This document shows, piece after piece, positions 40,286 to 48,949 of a stretch of 64,000 bases of DNA. The position numbers were made by a program, and so were the translations under genes. Under the pieces are notes generated by a model. It saw only the letters and a list, made by a program, of their open reading frames with translations, ran no database searches and was not told the origin of the DNA. The first letter of the stretch is position 1. Each line of letters begins with the position of its first letter. This DNA is from Elusimicrobiota bacterium (GTDB taxonomy: Bacteria; Elusimicrobiota; Elusimicrobia; UBA1565), in contig JBAZVI010000001.1 of the NCBI GenBank assembly GCA_041660925.1, forward strand, positions 434,001 through 498,000, given 5' to 3'.

Positions 40286-41133
40286 AGCCCCCGCGCTCCC
40301 TCGCGGCGTTCTCCGCGGCGCTCCTGTTCTCGGGCTGCGTCGCCACGCAGAAGGACATCCTCGACCTCTCCGCGCAGACCGACTCGCTGACCGTCCAGAT
40401 CCAGGGCCTCAAGAAGACCCTCAACACCCTGCAGTCGAACCAGGCCGACCTGGCCGTCAAGCTCGACGACGTCCATAGCCAGATCAGCGTCCTCAACGAG
40501 TCGCTCAAGGACACCCAGCAGAGCAACTCGGCGCTCTCCTCGAAGCTCGACGACCTGGGCGCGGCCCTGGGGGCCAAGGTCTCCGCGGTCGGCGAGTCCA
40601 TCTCGGCCCAGCAGAAGCAGCTCCTCGCGCAGGAGCAGAAGCGCGCCGAAGACGAGCAGAAGAAGGCCGAGGACGACAAGAAGAAGGCCGAGCAGTCGGC
40701 CTCCGGTCCCTCGCCGAGCCAGATCTACCACTCCGCGCTCGTTCAGCTCAACGGCAAGAAGTACGACCTCGCCGCCCAGGGCTTCGGGCTCTACCTTCAG
40801 AAATATCCCAAGGGCGAGGTCGCCGACCTCGCGACCTACTACCTCGGCCAGGCCTGGTTCGCCCAGAAGAAGTACGAGCAGGCCGCGCGGCAGTACGCGC
40901 TCGTCCTCGACCAGTTCCCCAAGAGCGACCTCACGCCTTCGGCGCGGCTCAAGTACGCCTCCTGCCTCATCGAGCTGAAGGTCCACCCCGACGAGGCGCG
41001 CCGCTACCTCCAGTCCGTCGCCGAAGACTTCCCGAACAGCCCCGAGGCGAAGGTCGCGCCCCAGCTCCTGAAGGGACTCGACAAGGCCGGGAAAGCCGCG
41101 CCCCGGGCTCCCGCCGCCCCGAAGGCGAAGTGA
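40282..41133 (+). CDS. cpoB: Tol-Pal system protein CpoB/YbgF
   Basis: 283 residues from GTG 40282 (GTGA overlap with pal). Lipoprotein-type signal (LLFSGC, C19), a long coiled coil (about 25-155, with Lys/Glu/Asp-rich end), then three tetratricopeptide-like repeats starting at PSQIYHSALVQLNGKKYDLA. CpoB coordinates PBP1B activity with Tol-Pal during constriction. Here it carries a Cys for lipidation, unlike E. coli CpoB. Ala/Pro tail at the C-terminus. Confidence 0.92.
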   Translation: MKPPRSLAAFSAALLFSGCVATQKDILDLSAQTDSLTVQIQGLKKTLNTLQSNQADLAVKLDDVHSQISVLNESLKDTQQSNSALSSKLDDLGAALGAKVSAVGESISAQQKQLLAQEQKRAEDEQKKAEDDKKKAEQSASGPSPSQIYHSALVQLNGKKYDLAAQGFGLYLQKYPKGEVADLATYYLGQAWFAQKKYEQAARQYALVLDQFPKSDLTPSARLKYASCLIELKVHPDEARRYLQSVAEDFPNSPEAKVAPQLLKGLDKAGKAAPRAPAAPKAK

Positions 41134-42410
41134 CGCTCGCGCTCCTGGCCGGCCTGCTCCTGTTCGCCGCTCCCGCGCGCGCCGCCGAGGTCTACATCGG
41201 CGTCGAGGGCGCCCGCGAGGGGGCGCAGCGCGCGCTCGGCCTCCCCGCCTTCCTCTCCGAGGACCCCGGACGGCTCGACGACGCCGAAACCGGCCGGAAG
41301 CTGCGCGAGACCCTGCGCGCCGACCTGCTCGCCTCGCGCTACTTCGACATCATCGAGAAGGGACCCGCCCCGTCGACCGGGCAGGACGAGCAGGAGCTCC
41401 TGGCCTGGCGCACGGCCGGAGCGGCCTTCCTGCTCACCGCGAAGGCCTCCAAGGTCCAGGACCAGGTCGCGCTGAGCGTGCGCCTGCGGGACACCGCCTC
41501 CGGCGAGACCCTCCTCGAGCGCTACTACCGCCAGAACGAGCGCTACGCCCGCTCGCTCGCCCACCGCGTGGCCGACGACCTCGTCAAGCAGCTCTCCGGC
41601 CGCCCCGGCATCGCCCACACGCAGGTCGCCTTCGTCAACGATGCGAGCGGCAGCAAGGAGCTCTACCTCGTCGATTACGACGGGGAGAACCTCCGCAAGG
41701 CGACGGCCTTCCGCGCCATCACGCTCTTCCCCCGGTGGAGCCCCGACGGGAAGAAGCTCGCGTTCACGAGCTATAAGGCCGGCAACCCCGACCTCTACCT
41801 CTACGACCTCGAGAAGGGCGGCGCCCGCGTCCTCTCCGACCGCCAGGGACTCAACATCGGCGGCGGCTTCTCGCCCGACGGCGCCCGCATCGCGGTGACG
41901 GTCTCCGCCCAGAAGAACCCCAACATCCACGTCCTCAGCATCGCCGACGGGACGCTCACCCGCGTGACCTCTCACTTCGGCGTCGACTCCTCCCCCACCT
42001 TCTCGCCCGACGGCGAGCAGATCGCCTTCGTCTCCGACCGCGCCGGCAACCCCCAGGTGCACGTCCAGGAGCTCGCCACCGGCCGCGTCAAGCGCCTCAC
42101 GCGCATGAACTGGTGCGACTCCCCCTCCTGGGCGCCGAGCGGCGAGTGGATCGCCTTCGCCGGACGTGCGAACCGCCTCGACAAGATGGACATCTTCCTC
42201 GTCGACGTCACCGGCACGCGCCTCATCCAGCTCACCCACGGCGAAGGCTCCAACGAGGAGCCCTCCTGGTCCCCCGACAGCCGCTTCATCGTCTTCACGA
42301 GCACCCGGAACAAGCGCCGCCAGGCCTTCATCATGGACGCCGACGGCTCCGCCCCGCGCCCGCTCGTCGAGACCCCCGGCAACTCGTTCACTCCCGCGTG
42401 GGGCCCCTGA
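41130..42410 (+). CDS. tolB: Tol-Pal system beta-propeller protein TolB
   Basis: 426 residues from GTG 41130 (GTGA overlap with cpoB). Signal peptide to about 18, N-terminal TolB domain to about 165, then a six-bladed propeller with WSPDGKKLAFTS, FSPDGARIAVTV, FSPDGEQIAFVSD, WAPSGEWIAFAG and WSPDSRFIVFTS repeats. TolB binds Pal and communicates with TolA. Gene order pal-cpoB-tolB is the reverse of E. coli (tolB-pal-cpoB), and no tolQRA is in the window. Confidence 0.95.
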   Translation: MTLALLAGLLLFAAPARAAEVYIGVEGAREGAQRALGLPAFLSEDPGRLDDAETGRKLRETLRADLLASRYFDIIEKGPAPSTGQDEQELLAWRTAGAAFLLTAKASKVQDQVALSVRLRDTASGETLLERYYRQNERYARSLAHRVADDLVKQLSGRPGIAHTQVAFVNDASGSKELYLVDYDGENLRKATAFRAITLFPRWSPDGKKLAFTSYKAGNPDLYLYDLEKGGARVLSDRQGLNIGGGFSPDGARIAVTVSAQKNPNIHVLSIADGTLTRVTSHFGVDSSPTFSPDGEQIAFVSDRAGNPQVHVQELATGRVKRLTRMNWCDSPSWAPSGEWIAFAGRANRLDKMDIFLVDVTGTRLIQLTHGEGSNEEPSWSPDSRFIVFTSTRNKRRQAFIMDADGSAPRPLVETPGNSFTPAWGP

Positions 42411-42435
42411 CAGGGAGGCGCGGCAGCGTCCCCTC

Positions 42436-42472
42436 GGTGCCGGATACCCGGCACCCCTGGGTGTCTGGCACC
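42436..42472 (+). repeat. Overlapping alternative hairpins after tolB
   Basis: GGTGCCGG (42436-42443) can pair perfectly with CCGGCACC (42448-42455). Alternatively the 14-nt stretch 42436-42449 pairs with 42459-42472 with two mismatches. The two folds exclude each other. The region lies 26 nt after the tolB stop and about 45 nt before a lipoprotein gene, so it may be a terminator, attenuator or repeat remnant. Confidence 0.55.
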
Positions 42473-42517
42473 GCTCGACTCGCTGCCGCGCAATCGTCGT
42501 TCTTGAGGCCCCTCCAT

Positions 42518-43048
42518 ATGCGCCGAACGATCGCCCTCGCCGTCGTCCCCCTCCTCGGGCTCTTCCTCTGCGGCTGCGCCACCCTCGTCGCACGCCATCT
42601 CCCCCCCGGCGGCCTCCCGCAGAAGACCCCCGCGGAATATCTCCGAGACCTCGATGTCCAGATGAAGGGGATGCTCCTGGAGAAGAGCGCCTTCTCCGCG
42701 GCGAGCATGGAGAACGGCTTCACCTATGCCCTGCGCCCCGACGGGATCGACTTCTCCTACCGGAAGTATCTCTCCATCCTCTCCACCGACACGCGCCCCG
42801 TGACGACGCGCTGCGACTTCACGGACATCGGAGAGGTCGCCGTCGCCGAATACAGCACGCGCGGGGGCCGTGCTCCCAACTTTTCCAACGAGATCCCGCT
42901 CGGCCCGCGCTGCGGGGGCCTCGGCCTCTTCAGCGGCTCGAAGGAAGCTCTCCTGGACATCGCGCAGACCCTGCTGATGCTCCAGCAGGCCAACGGCAAG
43001 GCCCCTGGCCGCCCGGCCGGCCCGCCCGCCGGAGCACAGGGTATTTAG
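42518..43048 (+). CDS. Lipoprotein of unknown function
   Basis: 176 residues. Good lipobox LCGC with C20. Mature part contains AEYLRDLDVQMKGMLLEKSAFS, two later cysteines (TTRCDFTD, GPRCGGLG), and a Gly/Pro/Ala tail. Family not recognised. ATG at 42518 chosen over the longer frame because the lipoprotein signal starts there; GAGG lies 9 nt upstream. Follows tolB after an alternative-hairpin region, so co-transcription is possible. Confidence 0.75.
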   Translation: MRRTIALAVVPLLGLFLCGCATLVARHLPPGGLPQKTPAEYLRDLDVQMKGMLLEKSAFSAASMENGFTYALRPDGIDFSYRKYLSILSTDTRPVTTRCDFTDIGEVAVAEYSTRGGRAPNFSNEIPLGPRCGGLGLFSGSKEALLDIAQTLLMLQQANGKAPGRPAGPPAGAQGI

Positions 43049-43175
43049 GCAGCGCGGCGCCGTCCTCCTTCTGCTTAGAGGAACGATAGTCCCAGTTCCG
43101 ACTGGGCCGCATAGCCGCGCTCCGCTTCCCCACCCGGGCCATGCCCGCCCTCTCGCCGCCCCCCATACTATCCTC

Positions 43176-44399
43176 GTGAAGCTCTTTTTCCGCGCGTGCG
43201 CGGGGCTCCTGGCGGCCGCCCTTCCGGCGTCCGCGCAGGTCCTCGTCCTCCCGACCCCGCGCCTCGCCGTCCCCCTCGCGCCCGTCACGCTTTCCCTCCC
43301 CCTCGCCCATCCCATGGGAGAGGGGGTCTGGGGGGTGAGGGGGCCGCTGCTCACGGCGGCCCCCTCGCTCTCGCTGCCCTCACTCCCCCTCGCCCATTAC
43401 ATGGGGGAGGGGGCCCGGGGGATGAGGGGGCCGCTGCAAGCAGCGGCCCCGCGCTTCGAGCCCCGCGTCCCCTCCGCCATGGCGCAGAGCCAGGTGCGTT
43501 TCGCGCAGGACGCGACCCTGGACGCGCTCGTCGTCCGCGAGGGGGCATCCGAGGAGTTCTACCTGCGGGTCCGAGCCCTCGTCTCCCGGCTCCCGCCCGG
43601 CGTGCTGTTCTCGGCTCGTGAACTGGGCTATCGCATCCAGATCAAGGAGTTCGTCACGCAGGGACGACCGGAACTCCAGCCCGTCAACGACACGCTCGGC
43701 GGCCTCCACTCCTGGGGAAAGAAGGAGAACCTCATCATCGTCGCCGAGAAGGTGCTCGTCGAGCTGCTCGACGACGACGGGGTCTTCCGCGGCCGCAGAG
43801 AGTGGCAGGACAGCCGTTACTGGGAGAACGCCGTACTCCACGAGCTCGGCCACGTCCTGGACCGCGCGCACGGCCTCGCCGACGACCCCGCGGTGCGCGC
43901 GGCCATGGACGCGGACTTCTCGGACATCCCCGACGAGCTCCGGCGAGTGAGGATGCCGGACGGCCGACCCAACCGGTTCTATTACTTCCTGCAGCGGACG
44001 GACGAGCTCCTCTCCGAGAGGGCGCGCAGCGAGATCTGCGCGGAGTCCTTCGACGTGCTCCTGCGCGGGGAGCGCTCCTCCTACAACTACGCGAACTTCA
44101 CCGCGCACCTTCCGCGAACGCTCGCGGCTCTGCGCGCCGCACTCGAGGCCCGCCTGGGCCCGCTGGCGCTCGTCGGACCCGTCCATACCCTGGAGTGGGG
44201 CCCGTTCCGGGCGTACATCGGACCGCCGGCCGCGGATGGGGACGCCCGGGTCGAGATCTACTACCGGGGCGTCCGCTACCCCGACCCGATGGCGCTCAGC
44301 GCCGCGGCCGTGGCCAACGGGGAGCAGGGACTGCTCAGGGAGTTCTTCGCGAAGCTCGACGAGGCCGTCGAGCGCTACCGCGCGGCCAACCGCGGCTGA
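43176..44399 (+). CDS. Exported HELGH metallopeptidase-like protein
   Basis: 407 residues from GTG 43176. Signal peptide (1-20), linker (21-105) holding two copies of a palindrome-encoded peptide (LPLAHPMGEGVWGVRG, LPLAHYMGEGARGMRG), then a domain with NAVLHELGHVLDRAHG: H222-E-L-G-H226 zinc motif. Downstream SEICAESFDVLL offers a glutamate near 287 as third ligand, an arrangement reminiscent of gluzincins such as the anthrax-lethal-factor/toxin-like peptidases. A TACTAT box 4 nt before the GTG hints at leaderless translation. Substrate unknown. Its end overlaps the convergent MOT1 gene by 25 nt. Confidence 0.82.
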   Translation: MKLFFRACAGLLAAALPASAQVLVLPTPRLAVPLAPVTLSLPLAHPMGEGVWGVRGPLLTAAPSLSLPSLPLAHYMGEGARGMRGPLQAAAPRFEPRVPSAMAQSQVRFAQDATLDALVVREGASEEFYLRVRALVSRLPPGVLFSARELGYRIQIKEFVTQGRPELQPVNDTLGGLHSWGKKENLIIVAEKVLVELLDDDGVFRGRREWQDSRYWENAVLHELGHVLDRAHGLADDPAVRAAMDADFSDIPDELRRVRMPDGRPNRFYYFLQRTDELLSERARSEICAESFDVLLRGERSSYNYANFTAHLPRTLAALRAALEARLGPLALVGPVHTLEWGPFRAYIGPPAADGDARVEIYYRGVRYPDPMALSAAAVANGEQGLLREFFAKLDEAVERYRAANRG

Positions 44400-45361
44400 A
44401 GCAGCCCGTCGCAGACGCGCTCCAGGAGCAGCCCGCAGCCCATCGCGACGGCCAGGTTCCCGCTGAGCAGGCCGATCGCCCCGATCGCCAGCGCGAGGGC
44501 GCGCCGCTCGGCGAGACCCTTCACCAGCCAGACGTGGCAGAGCCCCACGTAGACGAGGAGCAGCGCGAGCGCCCAGGAGGGCACGGCGCGCAGGACCGCC
44601 GCGGCCCCGTCGCCGCAGAGCAGCCCCAACGCCAGGCAGAGCCCCCCCGTCAGCGCCGTGGCGCGCGCCGTGCGCGCTCCGCAGCGGTAGTGGGCCGTCA
44701 GACCTCCCGAGCCGTGGCAGACCGGCATCCCGCCCAGCAGGCCCGCGGCGAGGTTCGCCGCGCCGACGGAGAGGGAGAGGCGGCGCGCGTCGGCGCGCGT
44801 CCCCTCCCCGAAGTAGCCCCGAGCGGCGTCGGCCGTCGCGAAGACGGAGTTCCCGAGCGTCAGCGGGATCTGCGGCAGGACCAGCACCCAGAAGGCGGTC
44901 AGGAATCCCAGGACCCCGTGCGGAGCGGTCCCCGCGGTGGAGTGCAGGGCGCGGGCCGCGGCCGGGAAGGCGAGCATGAGCGCCGACTTGAGCAGGAGCA
45001 GACCCACTCCGAGCTGGATGCCCTTCACGATGGGGCGCGTGAACCAGGCGGCGATCCTCTCGATGGTCCCCGTCCAGGACAGGGTCACGAGGATGAGGCC
45101 CATCCACACCGCGGCCGAGCGGATGGCGAACATGTCGAGCCCCGCGGCGATGGCGATGGCCGACATGGCCTTCAGCGGCTGCACCGGGACGGGCAGGCGG
45201 AAGTACGCGCCCGCGGCGAGATAGGTCAGCCCGACGAGGATCAGCGCCCGGGCCGGCGGGAGGCCGTTGAGGGCGACGAGCGCGAGGAAGATGGGGACCA
45301 GCACGCCCGCGTCGCCGAAGGCGCCGAGGACGTCGCCGAGAAGGCCGCGGAATCTATTCAA
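44375..45361 (-). CDS. MOT1-type molybdate transporter (SulP-related)
   Basis: 328 residues, about ten transmembrane helices. DVLGAFGDAGVLVPI, RLPVPVQPLKAMSAIAI, QIPLTLGNSVFATAD and GGMPVCHGSGGLTAHYR are the MOT1 signatures. MOT1 proteins take up molybdate with high affinity, and the neighbours make molybdenum cofactor, which supports this over sulfate transport. ATG at 45361 overlaps the MOSC gene by 8 nt. It is the last gene of the cofactor operon and is convergent with the HELGH gene. Confidence 0.92.
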   Translation of the reverse strand: MNRFRGLLGDVLGAFGDAGVLVPIFLALVALNGLPPARALILVGLTYLAAGAYFRLPVPVQPLKAMSAIAIAAGLDMFAIRSAAVWMGLILVTLSWTGTIERIAAWFTRPIVKGIQLGVGLLLLKSALMLAFPAAARALHSTAGTAPHGVLGFLTAFWVLVLPQIPLTLGNSVFATADAARGYFGEGTRADARRLSLSVGAANLAAGLLGGMPVCHGSGGLTAHYRCGARTARATALTGGLCLALGLLCGDGAAAVLRAVPSWALALLLVYVGLCHVWLVKGLAERRALALAIGAIGLLSGNLAVAMGCGLLLERVCDGLLQPRLAAR

Positions 45362-45782
45362 CTCGATCTCCCGGGCGGACGCGGCCGCCCGTCCGCACCC
45401 GCGCGAAGATCCCTTCGCGCGGCATGACGCAGTCGCCCGCCTGCTCGTAGATGGCGCAGCGCTGACGGCACTCCTTCCCGATCTGCGTGATCTCGAGGAC
45501 GGCGTCGGGCCCGACCCGCAGGAGGGAACCGACCGGGAGCGAGGGAAGGTCGATGCCCTCGGTCGTGAGGTTCTCGGCGAAAGCGCCCGGGCCGACGCGC
45601 AGACCCGCGGCGCGCATCTTCTCGATGCTCTCGGCGGCGAGGAGACTCACCTGGCGGTGCCCGGCTCCGGCGTGAGCGTCGCCCTCGAGCCCGCGCTCGG
45701 CGACGAGGAGCGCTTCCGCGACCGGCGTCTTCTTCTCGCCGCGGCGCGCACTCAGGGAGACGGCGACGATCTTCCCGCTCAT
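45354..45782 (-). CDS. MOSC domain protein
   Basis: 142 residues from ATG 45782 (ATGA overlap with moaA), consisting almost only of a MOSC domain: KTPVAEALLVAERGLEGDAHAG, RQVSLLAAESIEKM, GAFAENLTTEGIDL and GKECRQRCAIYEQAGDCVMPREG with the conserved cysteine. MOSC proteins bind molybdenum cofactor or move sulfur/N-oxygenated groups (MOCS3 C-term, YiiM-like). Position between moaA and the transporter supports a cofactor-related role. Confidence 0.9.
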   Translation of the reverse strand: MSGKIVAVSLSARRGEKKTPVAEALLVAERGLEGDAHAGAGHRQVSLLAAESIEKMRAAGLRVGPGAFAENLTTEGIDLPSLPVGSLLRVGPDAVLEITQIGKECRQRCAIYEQAGDCVMPREGIFARVRTGGRVRPGDRVE

Positions 45783-46756
45783 CCGCCCACCGCGCACATG
45801 CGCCCGCTCGGCTGCTCGGAGCAGGGGCTCCCCATCCGGTGCCGCTCCGACTTGCCGGCCGCGACGGCGCGGACCGCGGCGCGCAGGTCGCCGCCCCGGC
45901 GCAGGAGCGCGGCGAGGTCCGCCCCCTCGCCGTTCTCGGCGAGGCAGGAGAGCAGGCGTCCCGTGGAGGTCAGGCGCAGGCGGTTGCAGCTCCCGCAGAA
46001 GCTCCCGCTCATGGCGCCGATGAAGCCCAGGGTGCCCGCGGCGCCGGGCAGGCGGAACGTCTGCGCAGGGCCGCCTCCGGAAGGGCGCCCGGCGGCCGGG
46101 ACCGGCTCGAGCGTCCCGAGCGCGGCGCGGGTCTCGGCGAGCGGCACGAAGCGGGCGCGGCTGAAGGCGGGGTCCCCGCCGACGGGCATGAGCTCGATGA
46201 AGCGCACGTGGAGCGGCGCGGCCTTCGTGAGGAGCGCGAAGTCCCGGACCTCGTCGTCGTTGACCCCGCGCATCACGACCATGTTCACCTTGACCGGGGC
46301 GAGGCCGCCGCCGGCGGCCTCCTCGAGCGCGGAACGCACCGCCGCGAGTCCGTCCACGCCCGTGACGGCGCGAAAGCGCTCCGGGCGGAGGGTGTCGAGA
46401 CTGACGTTGACGCGGCGCAGGCCCGCGCGGCGCAGGGCCGCGCAGCGGCCGCGCAGGAGCAGCCCATTGGTCGTCAGGGAGAGGTCTTCGACGCCGGGGA
46501 CCTCGGAGAGCCCGCTCAGGAGCTCCTCCAGGCCGGGGCGCAGGAGCGGCTCGCCGCCCGTCACCCGCACGCGCCGGATCCCGAGCGCGGCCAGCTCCCG
46601 GACGAGGGCGAGGGTCTCCCCGTCGCTGAGTGCGCCGAGGGCGGGCTTGCGGACCGCGCCCGCGCAGTAGGGGCAGGACATGTTGCAGCGCTCGGTGACC
46701 GAGAGGCGCAGGTAGTCGATGCGGCGCCCGAAGCGGTCGACGAGCGCCTCGCTCAT
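45779..46756 (-). CDS. moaA: GTP 3',8-cyclase MoaA
   Basis: 325 residues, radical SAM enzyme for the first step of molybdenum cofactor synthesis. N-terminal cluster cysteines C24, C28, C31 in TERCNMSCPYC; C-terminal cluster in GSFCGSCNRLRLTSTGRLLSCL. The functionally required terminal Gly-Gly is kept (ends CAVGG). ATG at 46756 overlaps the moeA stop (ATGA). The long frame upstream is a shadow over moeA. Confidence 0.97.
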   Translation of the reverse strand: MSEALVDRFGRRIDYLRLSVTERCNMSCPYCAGAVRKPALGALSDGETLALVRELAALGIRRVRVTGGEPLLRPGLEELLSGLSEVPGVEDLSLTTNGLLLRGRCAALRRAGLRRVNVSLDTLRPERFRAVTGVDGLAAVRSALEEAAGGGLAPVKVNMVVMRGVNDDEVRDFALLTKAAPLHVRFIELMPVGGDPAFSRARFVPLAETRAALGTLEPVPAAGRPSGGGPAQTFRLPGAAGTLGFIGAMSGSFCGSCNRLRLTSTGRLLSCLAENGEGADLAALLRRGGDLRAAVRAVAAGKSERHRMGSPCSEQPSGRMCAVGG

Positions 46757-47958
46757 AGGTCGATGAACCGGAAGGGCAGGCGCTCGCCCGCGCGCACGCG
46801 GCGCGCTCCCAGCGGGACGGCCGTCAGGGCCGAGCCCCGGCAGGCCGCGGCCGTCATGCCCGAGTCCTGCGGGATGAGGCGCAGCCTCCAGTCCCCCGCC
46901 GCGCGCCGAGCGCGGCAGAACACGTAGTGCTTCCGCCGTCCCTCGGCTTCGAAGTCCGCCTCGACGCGGCCGCTCAGGGGCCAGGGCTCCCGCTCCGGCA
47001 GGGCGAGCATGCGCTCGAGCGCGGGCCGGACGAACTCCTCGAAGCACACCCACGCGGAGACCGGGTTCCCCGGCAGGCCGAAGACCGCGGTCGAGCCGCG
47101 GGTCCCGAAGTAGAGCGGCTTGCCCGGCCGGATGGAGACCCTCCAGAAGCGGGTCTTCACGCCGAGCCCCTCGAGCACGGCGCGGGTGAGGTCCTTGTCG
47201 CCGACCGAGACCCCGCCGCTGACGAGCACGAGGTCGGCACCGGCGAGGGCGCGGCGCAGGGTCCGGCGCAGCGCGGGGAGCCGGTCGCCCGCGACGGCGG
47301 GCGCGCCGACGAGCGCCCCCGCGCGCAGGAGCGCGGCGCGCAGGCCGGGCCCGTTGGCGTCGCGGATGCGCCCGAACCCGAGGGGCCCGCCGTCGGCCAC
47401 GAGCTCGCTGCCGGTCGAGACGACGGCCGCGCGCGGGCGCAGGACGACGGGGACGAGGCGGAAGCCCTGACCGGCCAGGAGGGCCGTTTCCCGCGCCCCG
47501 AGGAGCCTCCCCCGGGACAGGAGCGGAGCTCCGCGCCGCACATCCGAGCCGGCGAAGCGCACGCTCTCTCGCGGGCGGACCGCGCAGAGCACTTGGACCT
47601 GGTCGCCCGCGAGAGCCGTATGCTCCTGCATGACGACGGCGTCGGCCCCGCGCGGCATGGGGGCGCCGGTCAGGATGCGGACCGCCGTGCCCGCGCGCAG
47701 GCGCGGCGGCATGCCGTCGCCGGCCTCGATGCGTCCGGCCAGGCGCAGGAGGACCGGCTTGCGGGCGGCGCCGGCCGTGTCCCGGGAACGGACCGCGTAG
47801 CCGTCCATGCTGGAGTGGTCGAAGCGCGGGTTGTCCGCGCGCGCGCGCAGGTCCTCGGCCAGGACACGCCCGGCGCAGTCGAGCAGGAGGACCTTCTCGG
47901 CGGCGCGGGGCTTCACGGCTCCCCGCACGATGCGCAGGGCCCGGTCGGCGGGGATCAC
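46753..47958 (-). CDS. moeA: Molybdopterin molybdenumtransferase MoeA
   Basis: 401 residues from GTG 47958 (GTGA overlap with the mog gene). Inserts molybdenum into adenylated molybdopterin. NPRFDHSSMDGYAVRS, ILTGAPMPRGADAVV, VSTGSELV, SGGVSVGDKD and FGLPGNPVSAWVCFEEF are all family signatures. Confidence 0.97.
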   Translation of the reverse strand: MIPADRALRIVRGAVKPRAAEKVLLLDCAGRVLAEDLRARADNPRFDHSSMDGYAVRSRDTAGAARKPVLLRLAGRIEAGDGMPPRLRAGTAVRILTGAPMPRGADAVVMQEHTALAGDQVQVLCAVRPRESVRFAGSDVRRGAPLLSRGRLLGARETALLAGQGFRLVPVVLRPRAAVVSTGSELVADGGPLGFGRIRDANGPGLRAALLRAGALVGAPAVAGDRLPALRRTLRRALAGADLVLVSGGVSVGDKDLTRAVLEGLGVKTRFWRVSIRPGKPLYFGTRGSTAVFGLPGNPVSAWVCFEEFVRPALERMLALPEREPWPLSGRVEADFEAEGRRKHYVFCRARRAAGDWRLRLIPQDSGMTAAACRGSALTAVPLGARRVRAGERLPFRFIDL

Positions 47959-48479
47959 CGGCGCTTTCCTCCGCGCGCGGCGGCGGCGGGCTTCGGCGGA
48001 TGGCAGCCCCCCGCCATCATCTTGAGCGCGTGCGGGATGAGGGTCTCGAGCAGGGGGAAGGACTCCGTGAGGGCCCGGGGGCTGCCGGGAAGGTTGAGGA
48101 TGAAGGTCTTCCCCCGAACGCCGCAGAGGGCGCGGGAGAGATCGGCGTAGGGGGTGTGGCGGCGGCCTTCGGCCCGGAGCGCCTCGACGACGCCGGGAAC
48201 TTCCAGCTCCAGGACGGCCTTTGTCGCCTCAGGCGTACGGTCGCGCGGTCCCAGGCCGGTACCGCCGGTAGTGAGCACCGCGTCGAGCCGGTCCGAATCG
48301 CACCAGGCGCGCAGGACGCGGCCGGCCTCGCGCGTCCCATCGGGAACAAGCGCCCGGCGCTCGACGGTCCAGCCCACCCGCTTCGCCCACTCGACGATGG
48401 CCGGTCCGCCCGCGTCCTCGCGCTCCCCCCGGAAGGAGGAATCACTGACCGTCAGGACCCCGATGCGCAGCGCGTTCAT
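47955..48479 (-). CDS. mog: Molybdopterin adenylyltransferase (MogA/MoaB family)
   Basis: 174 residues with the MoCF_biosynth fold: GVLTVSDSSFRGEREDAGGP, TTGGTGLGPRDRTPEAT, and NLPGSPRALTESFPLLETLIPHAL. It adenylates molybdopterin ahead of MoeA; assignment to MogA or MoaB is not resolved. ATG at 48479 has GGAGGGGG upstream and overlaps the moaC stop. The basic C-terminal tail (AAAARGGKRR) is an extension. Confidence 0.95.
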   Translation of the reverse strand: MNALRIGVLTVSDSSFRGEREDAGGPAIVEWAKRVGWTVERRALVPDGTREAGRVLRAWCDSDRLDAVLTTGGTGLGPRDRTPEATKAVLELEVPGVVEALRAEGRRHTPYADLSRALCGVRGKTFILNLPGSPRALTESFPLLETLIPHALKMMAGGCHPPKPAAAARGGKRR

Positions 48480-48949
48480 CTCCCCCTCCGGTAATGGCCC
48501 GAGCGTCCGCCCTTCTTCTCCAGAAGCTGGAGGTCCCCGATGCTCATGTCCCGGTCCGCGGACTTGCACATGTCGTAGACGGTGAGGCAGGCGGCGGCCG
48601 CGGCGGTCAACGCCTCCATCTCCGCCCCCGTGCGCGCGTGGGTGCGGACCCGGGCGAGCACGCGCACGCCGCGCGGCGCGGGCTCGAAGCGGATCTCGAC
48701 GAGGTCGAGCGGGATGTTGTGGCACATCGGGATCCACTCGCCCGTGCGCTTGGCGGCCATGATCGCCGCCGTCTTCGCGACGGTGAACACGTCGCCCTTG
48801 GGGAGCTTCCCCGCGAGGAGGAGCTTGCGCGTCGCCGGACGCATCGCGACCCGGGCGCTCGCGAGGGCCTCGCGCTCGCTGACGGGCTTCTCGCCCACGT
48901 CCACCATGCGGGCCTTCCCGCGCGCGTCGAGATGAGAGAGAACAGGCAT
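48476..48949 (-). CDS. moaC: Cyclic pyranopterin monophosphate synthase MoaC
   Basis: 157 residues. KGDVFTVAKTAAIMAAKRTGEWIP begins the active-site stretch, followed by CHNIPLDLVEI, then TGAEMEALTAAAAACLTVYDMCK, which matches the conserved MoaC helix, and a C-terminal LLEKKGGRSGHY. It converts the MoaA product to cyclic pyranopterin. ATG at 48949 sits in TGATG, overlapping the ModE-like stop. Confidence 0.97.
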   Translation of the reverse strand: MPVLSHLDARGKARMVDVGEKPVSEREALASARVAMRPATRKLLLAGKLPKGDVFTVAKTAAIMAAKRTGEWIPMCHNIPLDLVEIRFEPAPRGVRVLARVRTHARTGAEMEALTAAAAACLTVYDMCKSADRDMSIGDLQLLEKKGGRSGHYRRGR

